Assembly: GCF_043944905.1 (NCBI RefSeq) | Contig: NZ_JBIMSN010000026.1 | Coordinates: 1 to 64,000 of the forward strand | DNA from: Antrihabitans spumae | GTDB lineage: Bacteria; Actinomycetota; Actinomycetes; Mycobacteriales; Mycobacteriaceae | Direction of reading: 5' to 3' | Length of the DNA: 64,000 nucleotides | Shown: piece by piece, positions 11,498-19,774 of the stretch | Position numbering within the stretch: position 1 is the stretch's first letter | Layout: each line of letters begins with the position of its first letter | Notes under the pieces: model-generated | What the model was told of the DNA's origin: nothing | Seen by the model: the letters and a program-made list of their open reading frames with translations, nothing else | Databases searched by the model: none | Translations under genes and position numbers: made by a program

Positions 11498-11800
11498 GTG
11501 GCCACTCAGGAAGAACTCATTGCCGGCATCGCGGAGATCATCGAGGAAGTTACCGGCATCGAGCCGTCCGAGGTGACCATCGAGAAGTCCTTCGTCGACG
11601 ACCTCGATATCGACTCGCTCTCCATGGTCGAGATTGCAGTGCAGACCGAAGACAAGTACGGCGTCAAGATCCCCGACGAGGATCTCGCCAGCCTGCGCAC
11701 CGTTGGCGACGCCGTCAACTACATCCAGAAGCTGGAATCCGAGAACAGCGACCTGGCTGCCGAGCTGCGCGAAAAGTTCAGCGCCGACAGCGCAGAGTGA
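11498..11800 (+). CDS. acpM: Meromycolate acyl carrier protein
   Basis: A 100-residue acidic acyl carrier protein. The phosphopantetheine attachment motif DLDIDSLSMVE is intact, followed by EDKYGVKIPDEDLASLRTVGDAVNYI. The C-terminal tail (about 20 residues past the ACP fold, EKLESENSDLAAELREKF-like) is the kind of extension seen on AcpM rather than on generic ACPs. It is somewhat shorter than the M. tuberculosis form. The start is GTG 11498 with AAGGGAG seven bases upstream. Its stop overlaps the kasA start as GTGA. It carries the growing chains on which KasA works. Confidence 0.95.
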   Translation: MATQEELIAGIAEIIEEVTGIEPSEVTIEKSFVDDLDIDSLSMVEIAVQTEDKYGVKIPDEDLASLRTVGDAVNYIQKLESENSDLAAELREKFSADSAE

Positions 11801-13059
11801 GTAGAGCCGTGACCAGTCCTTTCCTCAGAAACGGGAACTTCCCCAACGTCGTCGTGACGAGCATGGCAGCGACGACGTCGATCGCGGGTGACGTGGACGC
11901 AACGTGGAAGGGCCTGCTCAACGGCGAAAGCGGTATCGACGTACTCGAGGACGACTTCGTTGCCGAATACGACCTTCCGGTCAAGATCGGCGGCAAGCTG
12001 AAGGTCAATCCGGCGACCCTGCTCACCAGGGTCGAGATGCGTCGACTCGCTTACGTCGAGCGGATGGCCACGGTGCTCGGACGCGAAGTCTGGCGTAATG
12101 CAGGTAGCCCGGTGGTCGACCCCGAACGTCTCGCGGTCGCCATCGGCACCGGCCTCGGCGGCGGCGACGCACTGATCGATTCGGTGGAGAAGCTGAAGAA
12201 CGGCGGGTACCGCAAGGTGTCCCCGCTTGCCGTTCAGATGGTCATGCCGAACGGTCCGTCGGCGGTCGTCGGCTTGGAACTCAAAGCGCAGGGCGGCGTG
12301 ATCACGCCGGTCTCGGCTTGTTCGTCCGGTTCCGAGGCCATCGCCAACGCTTGGCGAATGATCGTGATGGGTGATGCCGACATCGTCGTCACCGGCGGCG
12401 TCGAGGGTCATATCGATGCTGTCCCGATCGCGGCGTTCACCATGATGCGCGCCATGAGCACACGAAACGACGATCCGAAGGGCGCATCGCGTCCGTTCGA
12501 TCGTGACCGCGACGGATTCGTCTTCGGCGAAGCCGGCGCACTCATGGTCCTCGAATCCGAGGAGCATGCTCGCGCACGCGGAGCAACGATCCACGCTCGG
12601 GTGCTCGGCGCAGGCATCACGTCCGACGGATACCACCTCGTCGCGCCCGATCCGGAAGGCAACGGCGCAGCCCGTGCCATGCGGCGGGCAATCGAGACCG
12701 CGGGCTTGACCAAGGCGGACATCACGCACGTCAACGCTCACGCAACGGCAACACCTATCGGTGATACAGCCGAAGCCAACGCGATCAACAAGGCTGTGGG
12801 CAACCATGCTTCGGTGTACGCACCGAAGTCTGCACTCGGTCACTCGATCGGCGCCGTCGGCGCACTCGAGTCCGTACTCACAGTCATGAGCATCAGGGAC
12901 GGGATCGTCCCACCGACGCTGAACCTGGACAACCAGGATCCAGCGATCGATCTCGACGTCGTGCACGGCGAACCTCGTCGTGGCGAAATCGAGTATGCGA
13001 TCAACAACTCGTTCGGTTTCGGCGGGCACAACGTAGCGCTCGCCTTCGGTCGGGCATAA
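11797..13059 (+). CDS. kasA: Beta-ketoacyl-ACP synthase (KasA)
   Basis: A 420-residue condensing enzyme of FAS-II that extends acyl-AcpM with malonyl-AcpM. The catalytic triad is visible: Cys in TPVSACSSGSEA, His in HVNAHATATP, and Lys/His in KSALGHSIGAVG, with the terminal NNSFGFGGHNVALAFG. The start GTG 11797 overlaps the acpM stop; GTG 11809 is an alternative closer to the family's start. Only one kas gene is present, whereas M. tuberculosis has kasA and kasB before accD6. The NAHAT variant of the His motif also occurs in KasB-type enzymes, so it is not unusual. Confidence 0.93.
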   Translation: MSRAVTSPFLRNGNFPNVVVTSMAATTSIAGDVDATWKGLLNGESGIDVLEDDFVAEYDLPVKIGGKLKVNPATLLTRVEMRRLAYVERMATVLGREVWRNAGSPVVDPERLAVAIGTGLGGGDALIDSVEKLKNGGYRKVSPLAVQMVMPNGPSAVVGLELKAQGGVITPVSACSSGSEAIANAWRMIVMGDADIVVTGGVEGHIDAVPIAAFTMMRAMSTRNDDPKGASRPFDRDRDGFVFGEAGALMVLESEEHARARGATIHARVLGAGITSDGYHLVAPDPEGNGAARAMRRAIETAGLTKADITHVNAHATATPIGDTAEANAINKAVGNHASVYAPKSALGHSIGAVGALESVLTVMSIRDGIVPPTLNLDNQDPAIDLDVVHGEPRRGEIEYAINNSFGFGGHNVALAFGRA

Positions 13060-13082
13060 CCCGACCAGCTGGCTCGTCTCGA

Positions 13083-13119
13083 TCCGGATGGATCGCCTGA
13101 CCATGGCGATCCATCCGGA
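13083..13119. terminator. Perfect 15-bp hairpin between kasA and accD6
   Basis: TCCGGATGGATCGCC and its exact complement GGCGATCCATCCGGA enclose a 7-base loop. It lies 24 bases after kasA and 39 before accD6. It has no U-tract, as is usual for actinobacterial terminators. It probably ends or reduces transcription after kasA, leaving accD6 partly dependent on its own promoter, or it is a processing site. Confidence 0.65.
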
Positions 13120-13157
13120 CCACGGCCCCTCGTGGGCATAGCTCCAGGAGGACGGCG

Positions 13158-14591
13158 ATGACTATTTTGGCCCCCGCAACAAGGCTGGATGCAGCTACGG
13201 ATCCGCGCGATCCTCTTGTCAGACTCCAGAACTTCTTCGATTCGGGCACCGTCACGCTGTTGCACCCGCGCGACAGGTCCGGCGTCCTCGCCGCGATCGG
13301 CGAAGTCGACGGCGTCCGCACCGCCGCATACTGCTCGGACGCGACCGTCATGGGCGGCGCAATGGGAGTCGACGGCTGCAAGCACATCGTCCTCGCCATC
13401 GACACGGCGATCGACAAACAGATTCCCGTTGTCGGACTGTGGCATTCCGGTGGGGCACGCCTCGCCGAAGGAGTCGAAGCCCTGCACGCCGTCGGACTCG
13501 TCTTCGAGGCGATGGTTCGAGCATCCGGCAACGTCCCACAGATTTCGGTCGTCCTGGGCTTTGCCGCCGGTGGCGCCGCATACGGTCCGGCACTGACCGA
13601 CATCGTCATCATGGCTCCGGAAGGCCGCGTCTTCGTGACCGGCCCGGACGTCGTGCGCAGTGTCACCGGCGAGCAGGTCGACATGGCGTCCCTCGGCGGA
13701 CCCGACACCCACACCAAGAAGTCCGGCGTCGCCCACATCGCGGCCGCCGACGAGGCCGATGCGCTGCACCGCGCTCGCCGCTTGGTTTCCATGTTCTCCG
13801 AGCAGGGCACATTCGATCAGGTTGCCGCCGAGCACGGTGATACCGACCTGAAGACTCTACTGCCCGCGTCCGCGCGGCGCGCATACAACGTCAAGCCGAT
13901 CGTTCACGAACTTCTCGACAACGTCGACGGAGAGTCGAGTTTCGAAGAGCTGCAAGCGAACTGGGCTCGCAGCATCGTGACCGGACTCGGTCGCATCAGT
14001 GGCCGCACCGTCGGAGTCATCGCGAACAACCCGATCCGCCTCGGTGGTTGCCTCAATTCGGAAAGTGCCGAGAAGGCCGCGCGTTTTGTGCGACTGTGCG
14101 ACGCATTCGGCATTCCGTTGGTCGTGATCGTCGACGTACCCGGCTATCTGCCCGGCGTCAGCCAGGAATGGGAAGGTGTGGTTCGCCGCGGCGCCAAGCT
14201 GCTGCATGCCTTTGCAGAGGCTCGGGTCCCGCGCGTCACCCTGGTGACCAGAAAGATCTACGGCGGCGCCTACATCGCTATGAACGCTCGCGCGCTCGGC
14301 GCGACAGCGGTCTTCGCGTGGCCCGAATCAGAGGTTGCGGTGATGGGCGCGAAGGCGGCTGTCGGCATCCTGCACAAGCGCGCCCTCGCGGCGGCTCCGG
14401 ACGACGAGCGCGAAGCGCTGCACGACCGCCTCGCTGCCGAACACGAAGCCATTGCGGGTGGCGTGGGGCGCGCTGTCGAGATCGGCGTGGTCGACGAGAT
14501 CATCGATCCGGCCAAGACTCGAAGCAAGATCACCGCGGCGCTGGCTGCCGCGCCCGCGCGACGCGGCAATCACAAGAACATTCCGCTCTGA
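13158..14591 (+). CDS. accD6: Acetyl/propionyl-CoA carboxylase beta subunit AccD6
   Basis: A 477-residue carboxyltransferase subunit that makes malonyl-CoA for FAS. It has both crotonase-like halves. The N half contains LWHSGGARLAEGVEALHAVG and VLGFAAGGAAYGPALTDIVIM. The C half contains GVIANNPIRLGGCLNSESAEKAARFVRLCDAF, IVDVPGYLPGVSQEWEGVVRRGAKLLHAFAEA and TRKIYGGAYIAMNARALGAT. The start ATG 13158 has CAGGAGG upstream. No biotin-carrier or carboxylase subunit is nearby, so it works with an AccA encoded elsewhere. It is the last gene of the FAS-II block and converges on a small acidic gene six bases away. Confidence 0.94.
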   Translation: MTILAPATRLDAATDPRDPLVRLQNFFDSGTVTLLHPRDRSGVLAAIGEVDGVRTAAYCSDATVMGGAMGVDGCKHIVLAIDTAIDKQIPVVGLWHSGGARLAEGVEALHAVGLVFEAMVRASGNVPQISVVLGFAAGGAAYGPALTDIVIMAPEGRVFVTGPDVVRSVTGEQVDMASLGGPDTHTKKSGVAHIAAADEADALHRARRLVSMFSEQGTFDQVAAEHGDTDLKTLLPASARRAYNVKPIVHELLDNVDGESSFEELQANWARSIVTGLGRISGRTVGVIANNPIRLGGCLNSESAEKAARFVRLCDAFGIPLVVIVDVPGYLPGVSQEWEGVVRRGAKLLHAFAEARVPRVTLVTRKIYGGAYIAMNARALGATAVFAWPESEVAVMGAKAAVGILHKRALAAAPDDEREALHDRLAAEHEAIAGGVGRAVEIGVVDEIIDPAKTRSKITAALAAAPARRGNHKNIPL

Positions 14592-14597
14592 CCGGTT

Positions 14598-14972
14598 TCA
14601 ATCCGAGGTCTTGTCGTCGCTCTCTGCAGCGGCCTTCTTGTCTTCCTCCGTGGCGTTTTCACGATCTTCGGGCGGGATGATCTCGCCTTTGTCGTCGAGC
14701 CAGTCCGCGATGGCCGTCCCTGACACAGTGCCGTCGGTGCCTGGCAGAACTACGGATTTTCGCGCGTCGGGTTCGTACTTGTCCTCGAGTTGCTTGGCTT
14801 CCTCTTTGGCGCTGTCGAGCGCTTCCTGATCGGGCTCAGGCGTCTCGGTGACCTGCTTGCCATCGGTCGGGTCGGCGCGGTCGACCGCGTCGGAACCGGT
14901 GCCTTCGTCGGCCGCCTTCGCTTGCTCTGCATCTGTTGATGTCATACGACGGGGGTTCCCTTGCCCCGTCAT
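14598..14972 (-). CDS. Small acidic hypothetical protein
   Basis: A 124-residue hydrophilic protein rich in Asp, Glu, Lys and Ala, probably largely disordered. It has an ordered-looking stretch ARKSVVLPGTDGTVSGTAIADWLDDKG near the middle and an acidic, Lys-rich C-terminus. No family is recognised and no signal or membrane segment is present. Two starts are possible: ATG 14972, with AAGG six bases upstream, and ATG 14945 (MTSTDAEQ), with AAGGG further away. It lies just downstream of the DUF3145 gene on the same strand. Confidence 0.6.
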   Translation of the reverse strand: MTGQGNPRRMTSTDAEQAKAADEGTGSDAVDRADPTDGKQVTETPEPDQEALDSAKEEAKQLEDKYEPDARKSVVLPGTDGTVSGTAIADWLDDKGEIIPPEDRENATEEDKKAAAESDDKTSD

Positions 14973-14988
14973 GTCAAACCTTGAAAAC

Positions 14989-15501
14989 TCAGCCGACGTC
15001 GCGACGCAGCCAGGTCACTTCGGCACCTTCGCCGCCACTGCGGTAGGGCTCGAGTGCGTCGTCCCACGCGGTGCCGAGAGCCGTGTCGAGTTCGGTCATG
15101 AAGCTGTCGCGGCCGGCGGCCAGCATCGAGCGCAGGCGCATCTCGCCGAGCACGACGTCACCGTTCGCGCTGGTCGATCCACGCCAGAGTCCGAGTCCGG
15201 GAACGAAGCTGAACCGTTCGCCGTCGACCCCTTCGCTCGGATCTTCGGTGACTTCGAAACGCAACATCGACCAGGACCGCAGCGCGTTTGCGATCCGCGA
15301 ACCGGTGCCGACAGGGCCGACCCAGTTGCTTGTCGCACGCAGCAGCCCGTCAGAGGCCGGCTGTGCCGTCCACTTCAAGTTCGCCCGTGTCTCGAGAGCC
15401 GCTGTCAGGGCCCATTCGACATGCGGGCACAGCGCAGCTGGCGACGAGTGGATGTAGACAACACCCGATGTCGCTTCGGCGAACTGATTTAATGCGCGCA
15501 C
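14989..15501 (-). CDS. DUF3145 family protein
   Basis: A 170-residue protein of the actinobacterial DUF3145 family. Landmarks are SSGVVYIHSSPAALCPHVEWAL-like text near the start (here TSGVVYIHSSPAALCPHVEW), LKWTAQPA, GTGSRIANALRSWSMLRFEVTEDPS and DTALGTAWDDALEPYRSGGEGAEVTWLRRDVG. Function unknown; it is a compact, probably cytosolic protein. GTG 15501 is preferred because GGAGG sits about eight bases upstream and the product then starts VRALNQFAEATSG, as in the family. The upstream in-frame GTG at 15510 falls inside that ribosome-binding site. A near-palindrome at 15603-15618 lies in its promoter region. Confidence 0.85.
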   Translation of the reverse strand: MRALNQFAEATSGVVYIHSSPAALCPHVEWALTAALETRANLKWTAQPASDGLLRATSNWVGPVGTGSRIANALRSWSMLRFEVTEDPSEGVDGERFSFVPGLGLWRGSTSANGDVVLGEMRLRSMLAAGRDSFMTELDTALGTAWDDALEPYRSGGEGAEVTWLRRDVG

Positions 15502-15602
15502 CTCAAACACCTCCGGCTTCGACGAGGGGACGTCTTCCCCAACGGCCTCTGTCTGAACGGAGAGCGATGCTTCAGTTACCTAGTGTGCCCTGTGGGACCC
15601 CT

Positions 15603-15618
15603 GTTGCGCTAGTGCAAC
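15603..15618. promoter_or_regulatory. Near-palindrome upstream of the DUF3145 gene
   Basis: GTTGCGCTAGTGCAAC is symmetric except for one central base pair (G/T), with CTAG at its centre. It lies about 100 bases upstream of the DUF3145 start and 16 bases after the stop of the next gene. It looks like a site for a dimeric repressor, or a small terminator stem for the upstream gene. Confidence 0.3.
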
Positions 15619-15633
15619 GGCCCGGCGTGTTGT

Positions 15634-16446
15634 CTACCTGCGTAGATCGTCGACGACGGCGTCGCTGAGATCGGGCCACACAGTCTTCGCCCAGTCACCG
15701 AAAGCGCGATCGGTCAGTACAACGCACGCGGCGGGGAGCGCTGGGTCGACCCACAGGAACGTTCCGGACTGCCCGAAGTGCCCGTAGGTTTGCTTCGAAT
15801 TTGCCTCGCCGGTCCAATGTGGAGCCTTGCCGTCCTTGAGTTCGAACCCGAGGCCCCAGTCGTTCGGCCGCTGCGGTCCGAAGCCAGGCAGCACGCCGGC
15901 GAGATCGGGAAACTGCAGCGACGTCGCGTCGTAGGCCGTCGCGGGATCGATCAGTGTCGGCGACACGAGCTCGCTCGCGAATCTGGACAGGTCCCCAACC
16001 GTCGATTCGGCGCCATGCCCCGCAGGACCGCTCAGCACGGAACTGTTCATGCCGAGCGGGACGAAGACAGCCTCGTGCAGATACTCGGCGTAGGCGATCG
16101 ACGTCTTCTCCTCGACGAAGTCCGCGAGGACCTCGAAACCGGCGCTCGAGTAGATCCGCCGGGTACCCGGCTCGGCCTGGACCCGATTCTGATCGAACGC
16201 GAGGCCCGATGCGTGGGCAAGCAGATGACGGACCGTACTACCGGCAGGACCAGCAGGGTCGTCGAGTTCGAAGGCACCCTCTTCGACGGCGATCAACGTC
16301 GCGTAGGCCACAAGCGGCTTCGTGACCGAGGCGAGGGCGTACACCCGATCGACGTCACCTGCGGTGTCCTGCACACCATCGGCAGTGACCACCGCCGCCG
16401 CGGCGTTGTCGACGGGCCACCGACCGAGCTGTTCCAGACTGCGCAC
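15634..16446 (-). CDS. Beta-lactamase-fold serine hydrolase
   Basis: A 270-residue protein of the class C beta-lactamase/esterase family. The nucleophile motif is SVTK (YALASVTKPLVAYATLIAVEEGAF), with HLLAHASGL, RRIYSSAGFEVLADFVEE at the Tyr position, and GHFGQSGTFLWVDP near the C-terminus in place of KTG. No signal peptide is seen, so it is probably a cytosolic esterase or peptidase-like enzyme rather than a resistance enzyme. GTG 16446 (VRSLEQLGRWPVDNAAAAVV) is chosen because AGGGT precedes it and the frame further upstream runs over the divergent neighbour. Substrate unknown. Confidence 0.82.
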   Translation of the reverse strand: MRSLEQLGRWPVDNAAAAVVTADGVQDTAGDVDRVYALASVTKPLVAYATLIAVEEGAFELDDPAGPAGSTVRHLLAHASGLAFDQNRVQAEPGTRRIYSSAGFEVLADFVEEKTSIAYAEYLHEAVFVPLGMNSSVLSGPAGHGAESTVGDLSRFASELVSPTLIDPATAYDATSLQFPDLAGVLPGFGPQRPNDWGLGFELKDGKAPHWTGEANSKQTYGHFGQSGTFLWVDPALPAACVVLTDRAFGDWAKTVWPDLSDAVVDDLRR

Positions 16447-16491
16447 GCCTGCCACCCTACGGCTGCGAGGCCGGTAATAGACTCCCGCGTC

Positions 16492-17697
16492 ATGGCTACT
16501 ACAGCGACGTCGGTGACCATCCACGGCGATGTCGACGAGGGTTTCGGCGGTGTCGCAGACGCTTTTCGGAAGAACTTCACGACCCATGGTGAGATCGGGG
16601 CATGCGTCGCGGCGTACCGAGACGACAAACTTGTCGTCGACCTGTGGGCAGGCCATCGCGACCGCCGCCGCAAAGTCGAGTGGGAACGCGACACCATCGC
16701 GCCGCTGTTCTCGTCCACCAAGGGCATGGCTGCGTTCACCATCGCGGCAGCTGTGTCCGCCGGCCTGCTCGACTACGACGAGCGCGTCGCGCACTACTGG
16801 CCCGAATTCGCTGCGAACGGCAAGGACGAGGTGACAGTTCGTCAGCTGATCGACCATCAGGCCGGGCTGTCCGGACTCGATGTGAACCTCCGGCTCGACG
16901 ATCTCCTCGACCTCGACGCACTCGCCTCGATCCTTGCCGCCCAGAAACCGGCGTGGCGGCCCGGCACCAAACACGGCTACCACGCCATCACTCTCGGCTT
17001 CTACGAAGGCGAATTGATCAGGCGCGTGGATCCCGAACACCGTTCCCTCGGCCGATATTTCGCCGAAGAGATCGCGGCGCCACTCGGCCTCGACTTCTTC
17101 ATCGGCTACCCCGAGTCCGAAGGAATCGAACGGGTGGCGGCGTTGTCGGCAACGCGCGGTATCGATGTCGCTCGGTACGAACGCGACCTGCCGGTGCGAA
17201 TCGGCATCGACCTCTTCCGCAAGAGCGGGCTCGCCTATCGAGCGTTGTCCAATCCGAATCTCGGTGCCCCCGAACGCGCAGCGCGCCAGAAGTTTCTGGC
17301 CCCCGAGATTCCAGCGTCCAACGGCGTCGGCAATGCGCGAGCCCTTGCTACGGCCTACGGTGCCGCGGCGACGGGGCGATCGGAACTGCCCGTTTCAGCC
17401 GAGGTGTTGGCAGAACTTGGTCAACCAGGCAGGGACGGAACGGTTCCCGCGCACGACCTCGTGCTCTACACCGACAGCCGCTACCATCTCGGATTCCGGA
17501 AATCGAGCCCAGCCTTCGCCTTCGGCTCACCCGATCATCGGGCATACGGAACGACCGGCCTCGGTGGGTCGTTCGGTTTCGCAGACCCGACAACAGGAGT
17601 CGGCTTCGGGTACGTCATGAATCGGCTGGGGCTGGCAATTCTCGACGATGTGCGCAGCCGGAATCTTCGAACAGCGGTCTTCCGCGCATTGGCATAG
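16492..17697 (+). CDS. Beta-lactamase-related serine hydrolase/esterase (EstB-like)
   Basis: A 401-residue enzyme of the class C beta-lactamase/EstB family. The SxxK motif is SSTK (APLFSSTKGMAAFTIAAAVSAGLLDYDERVAHYWPEF), followed by RQLIDHQAGL, GTKHGYHAITLGFYEGELIRR with the catalytic Tyr, and a Gly-rich C-terminal YGTTGLGGSFGFADP. No signal peptide. This is the lipase/esterase version of the family found in many copies in mycobacteria and rhodococci. It is divergent from another beta-lactamase-fold gene, with 45 bases between starts. Substrate unknown; short-chain esters are likely. Confidence 0.87.
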   Translation: MATTATSVTIHGDVDEGFGGVADAFRKNFTTHGEIGACVAAYRDDKLVVDLWAGHRDRRRKVEWERDTIAPLFSSTKGMAAFTIAAAVSAGLLDYDERVAHYWPEFAANGKDEVTVRQLIDHQAGLSGLDVNLRLDDLLDLDALASILAAQKPAWRPGTKHGYHAITLGFYEGELIRRVDPEHRSLGRYFAEEIAAPLGLDFFIGYPESEGIERVAALSATRGIDVARYERDLPVRIGIDLFRKSGLAYRALSNPNLGAPERAARQKFLAPEIPASNGVGNARALATAYGAAATGRSELPVSAEVLAELGQPGRDGTVPAHDLVLYTDSRYHLGFRKSSPAFAFGSPDHRAYGTTGLGGSFGFADPTTGVGFGYVMNRLGLAILDDVRSRNLRTAVFRALA

Positions 17698-17774
17698 TGG
17701 ACAAGACATAGCGGACACGGCAATCGCGCCTTACAATCTGCGCTGTCGGGCAGCTGCGTCGGAAGGCACCTTTC

Positions 17775-18566
17775 GTGAAAACCGTGGGTACTGTGATCGA
17801 CAAAGTTCTTGCCAATCCCATTGCAGGACTTGCGCCGTGGATCGTCTACAGCCTCGTCGAGGGCAAGGGCAGACTCGAACTGTCCGCATCTCTAGCCTTC
17901 GGTGTTGCGCTGGCCATTTTGTTGATCAACTGGCTCCGGGGTAGCGCACCCAAGCTGCTCGAATACGCCGACGTCGTATTCTTCGGCGGGGTGGCACTTT
18001 TCGTCGCGGTGGCAACGGACGGCCAACGCGAGTGGCTGGAGTTGTGGGGCGGCGAAATAGCCAATCTTGCCCTTGTGGTGATTGCGGTTGGCTCGATTCT
18101 GATCCGCAAACCGTTCACGTTGGCGTACGCCAAAGAGGAAACTCCCGAAGAGTACTGGGACACACCGCAATTCCTGCGGGCGAACTACATCATCACCGGG
18201 GCATGGGCGCTCGCCTTCATCGTCGAGGCTGCGTCAGGTTGGTACGGCGATGCCGTCTTGGGCAACTCGAACAACATCTGGACAGGCTGGGTCATTCAGA
18301 CCGCGGCTCTCCTGATCGCTGTGCAGTTCACACTCTGGTACCCGGCACGCGTCGAAGCCCAAGGCGCGATCGCGGCGGGCGAGTCGACTACTCCCCCACC
18401 ACCGATCACGGCCTTCTTCGCTCAGATCACGCCGCTGATCGCGGTAGCGGGCATCATCGCGCTGTTCGTCGGCGACGTGCCGGTGTGGGTCGGCATCGCC
18501 TTGATCGTCGTCGGTGTCGGGCTCACCAAGGTTCTGTCTTCGCCGAAGCCCGTCGTCGCGGCGTGA
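17775..18566 (+). CDS. Hypothetical integral membrane protein
   Basis: A 263-residue membrane protein with about seven hydrophobic segments: SASLAFGVALAILLINWL, VVFFGGVALFVAVA, NLALVVIAVGSILI, ITGAWALAFIVEAASGW, GWVIQTAALLIAVQFTLWYP, AFFAQITPLIAVAGIIALFVG and VWVGIALIVVGVGLTKVL. A conserved-looking cytoplasmic loop AYAKEETPEEYWDTPQFLRAN lies between segments three and four. The start is GTG 17775 with GGAAGG about eight bases upstream. TACAAT upstream could be a -10. No transporter signature is recognised. It converges on the alcohol dehydrogenase with a 3-base gap. Confidence 0.65.
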   Translation: MKTVGTVIDKVLANPIAGLAPWIVYSLVEGKGRLELSASLAFGVALAILLINWLRGSAPKLLEYADVVFFGGVALFVAVATDGQREWLELWGGEIANLALVVIAVGSILIRKPFTLAYAKEETPEEYWDTPQFLRANYIITGAWALAFIVEAASGWYGDAVLGNSNNIWTGWVIQTAALLIAVQFTLWYPARVEAQGAIAAGESTTPPPPITAFFAQITPLIAVAGIIALFVGDVPVWVGIALIVVGVGLTKVLSSPKPVVAA

Positions 18567-18569
18567 GCG

Positions 18570-19700
18570 CTACCGGTCAGCGTCCGTGTACTTGATGACA
18601 CCGCGGATGTTGCGACCTTCGAGCATGTCCTTGTAGCCCTCGTTGATCTCGTCGAGGGAGTAGGTCCTGGTGATCATGTCGTCGAGATTGAGCTGACCCG
18701 ACTTGTACAGGCGCAGCAGTCGAGGAATGTCCTTGCGCGCGTTGCCACCTCCGAAGATGGCGCCCTGCACACGCTTCTGCAGCATTGCGAGCAGGAAGTT
18801 GTTCTGCTTGACGTCGAAATCGATCATGTGGCCCATGGCCGTGACGACGCAGGTGCCCGCCTTGCTTGTCAGCGTCAACGTCGGCTCGACCAGTTCGCCC
18901 TTCATCTCGCCGACCGTGATGATCGACTTCTCCGCCATCCGCCCCTCGGTCAACTCCATGACGGGGACGATCGCCGATTCGACGTTCTCGAACGTGTGCG
19001 TCGCGCCGAATTTCATGGCCATCTCCCGTTTCCACGGCAGCGGGTCGATGGCGATGACGTTCGTGGCACCGGACAGCACGGCACCCTGCAGTGCGCTCAT
19101 CCCGACACCACCGATACCGACGATCACGGTTGTATCGCCCGGCATCACGTTGGCGACGTTCGTCGCAGAGCCGAATCCGGTCGGAACGCCACAGCCGACG
19201 AGGCACGCGACCTCGAAGGGAACCGTCGGATCGATTTTCACGACCGACGTGTGATGGACGGTCATGTACGGCGAGAACGTGCCGAGCAAGCACATCGGGA
19301 TGACGTTCTGGCCGCGGGCCTGAATTCGATAGGTGCCGTCGCTGATCGCGAGGCCGGACAGCAGTCCGGCGCCGAGGTCGCACAGTGCCATCTGGCCACT
19401 CACACACGCGGGACAGCGTCCGCACGCCGGAATGAACGACAGCACAACGTGATCGCCGATCGCGAGGTCCGCGGGCACCCCCGGCCCGAGTTTGGTGATG
19501 ACGCCGGCGCCTTCGTGCCCGCCCATCACGGGGAACGACGGCATCGGCGTCGCTCCGGTGACGATGTGGTGATCCGAGTGGCACATTCCAGCGGCTTCGA
19601 GCTGGATCTGCACTTCGCCGGCGACCGGCTCGCCGATTTCGATTTCCTCGACCGACCACTGCTCGCCGAGCCCCCACAGAACAGCGCCCTTGGTTTTCAT
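18570..19700 (-). CDS. NDMA-dependent-type zinc alcohol dehydrogenase
   Basis: A 376-residue medium-chain zinc alcohol dehydrogenase of the actinobacterial group with tightly bound NAD, known from nicotinoprotein (NDMA-dependent) enzymes. Catalytic zinc ligands are seen in AAGMCHSDHHIVTG and MGGHEGAGV. The structural zinc loop has four Cys in PACGRCPACVSGQMALC. The nucleotide-binding GIGGVGMSALQGAVLSGA follows. ATG 19700 (MKTKGAVLWG) is chosen over upstream ATGs because the family begins there and GGACGGA precedes it. A KstR-like box lies about 60 bases upstream, suggesting sterol- or lipid-linked control. Confidence 0.88.
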   Translation of the reverse strand: MKTKGAVLWGLGEQWSVEEIEIGEPVAGEVQIQLEAAGMCHSDHHIVTGATPMPSFPVMGGHEGAGVITKLGPGVPADLAIGDHVVLSFIPACGRCPACVSGQMALCDLGAGLLSGLAISDGTYRIQARGQNVIPMCLLGTFSPYMTVHHTSVVKIDPTVPFEVACLVGCGVPTGFGSATNVANVMPGDTTVIVGIGGVGMSALQGAVLSGATNVIAIDPLPWKREMAMKFGATHTFENVESAIVPVMELTEGRMAEKSIITVGEMKGELVEPTLTLTSKAGTCVVTAMGHMIDFDVKQNNFLLAMLQKRVQGAIFGGGNARKDIPRLLRLYKSGQLNLDDMITRTYSLDEINEGYKDMLEGRNIRGVIKYTDADR

Positions 19701-19760
19701 TCCGTCCAGCCTCTCGTATGCATGAGCCACCATGTGACCGCTCACACATTACGTCAAAAC

Positions 19761-19774
19761 TGAAACACGTTCTA
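19761..19774. promoter_or_regulatory. KstR-like operator upstream of the alcohol dehydrogenase
   Basis: TGAAACACGTTCTA fits the palindromic KstR consensus TnnAACnnGTTnnA at all eight fixed positions. It lies 61-74 bases upstream of the alcohol dehydrogenase start and just upstream of a possible -35 TTGACG (19757-19752, minus strand), the right place for a repressor site. It overlaps the stop codon of the DinB-like gene. KstR is the TetR-type repressor of cholesterol catabolism in mycobacteria and rhodococci. Confidence 0.5.

Noticed and set aside
12727..12760. NAHAT in place of NAHGT in KasA as a defective active site
   Set aside because: The same variant occurs in KasB-type enzymes, and all catalytic residues are present.
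11719..13104. Open frame of 461 codons opposite acpM/kasA
   Set aside because: His/Asp/Arg-rich shadow translation; kasA on the other strand has all catalytic motifs.
19733..19746. TGTGA-N4-TCACA as a CRP/GlxR site upstream of the alcohol dehydrogenase
   Set aside because: CRP-type sites need six bases between the arms; the spacing here is four, so I do not call it.
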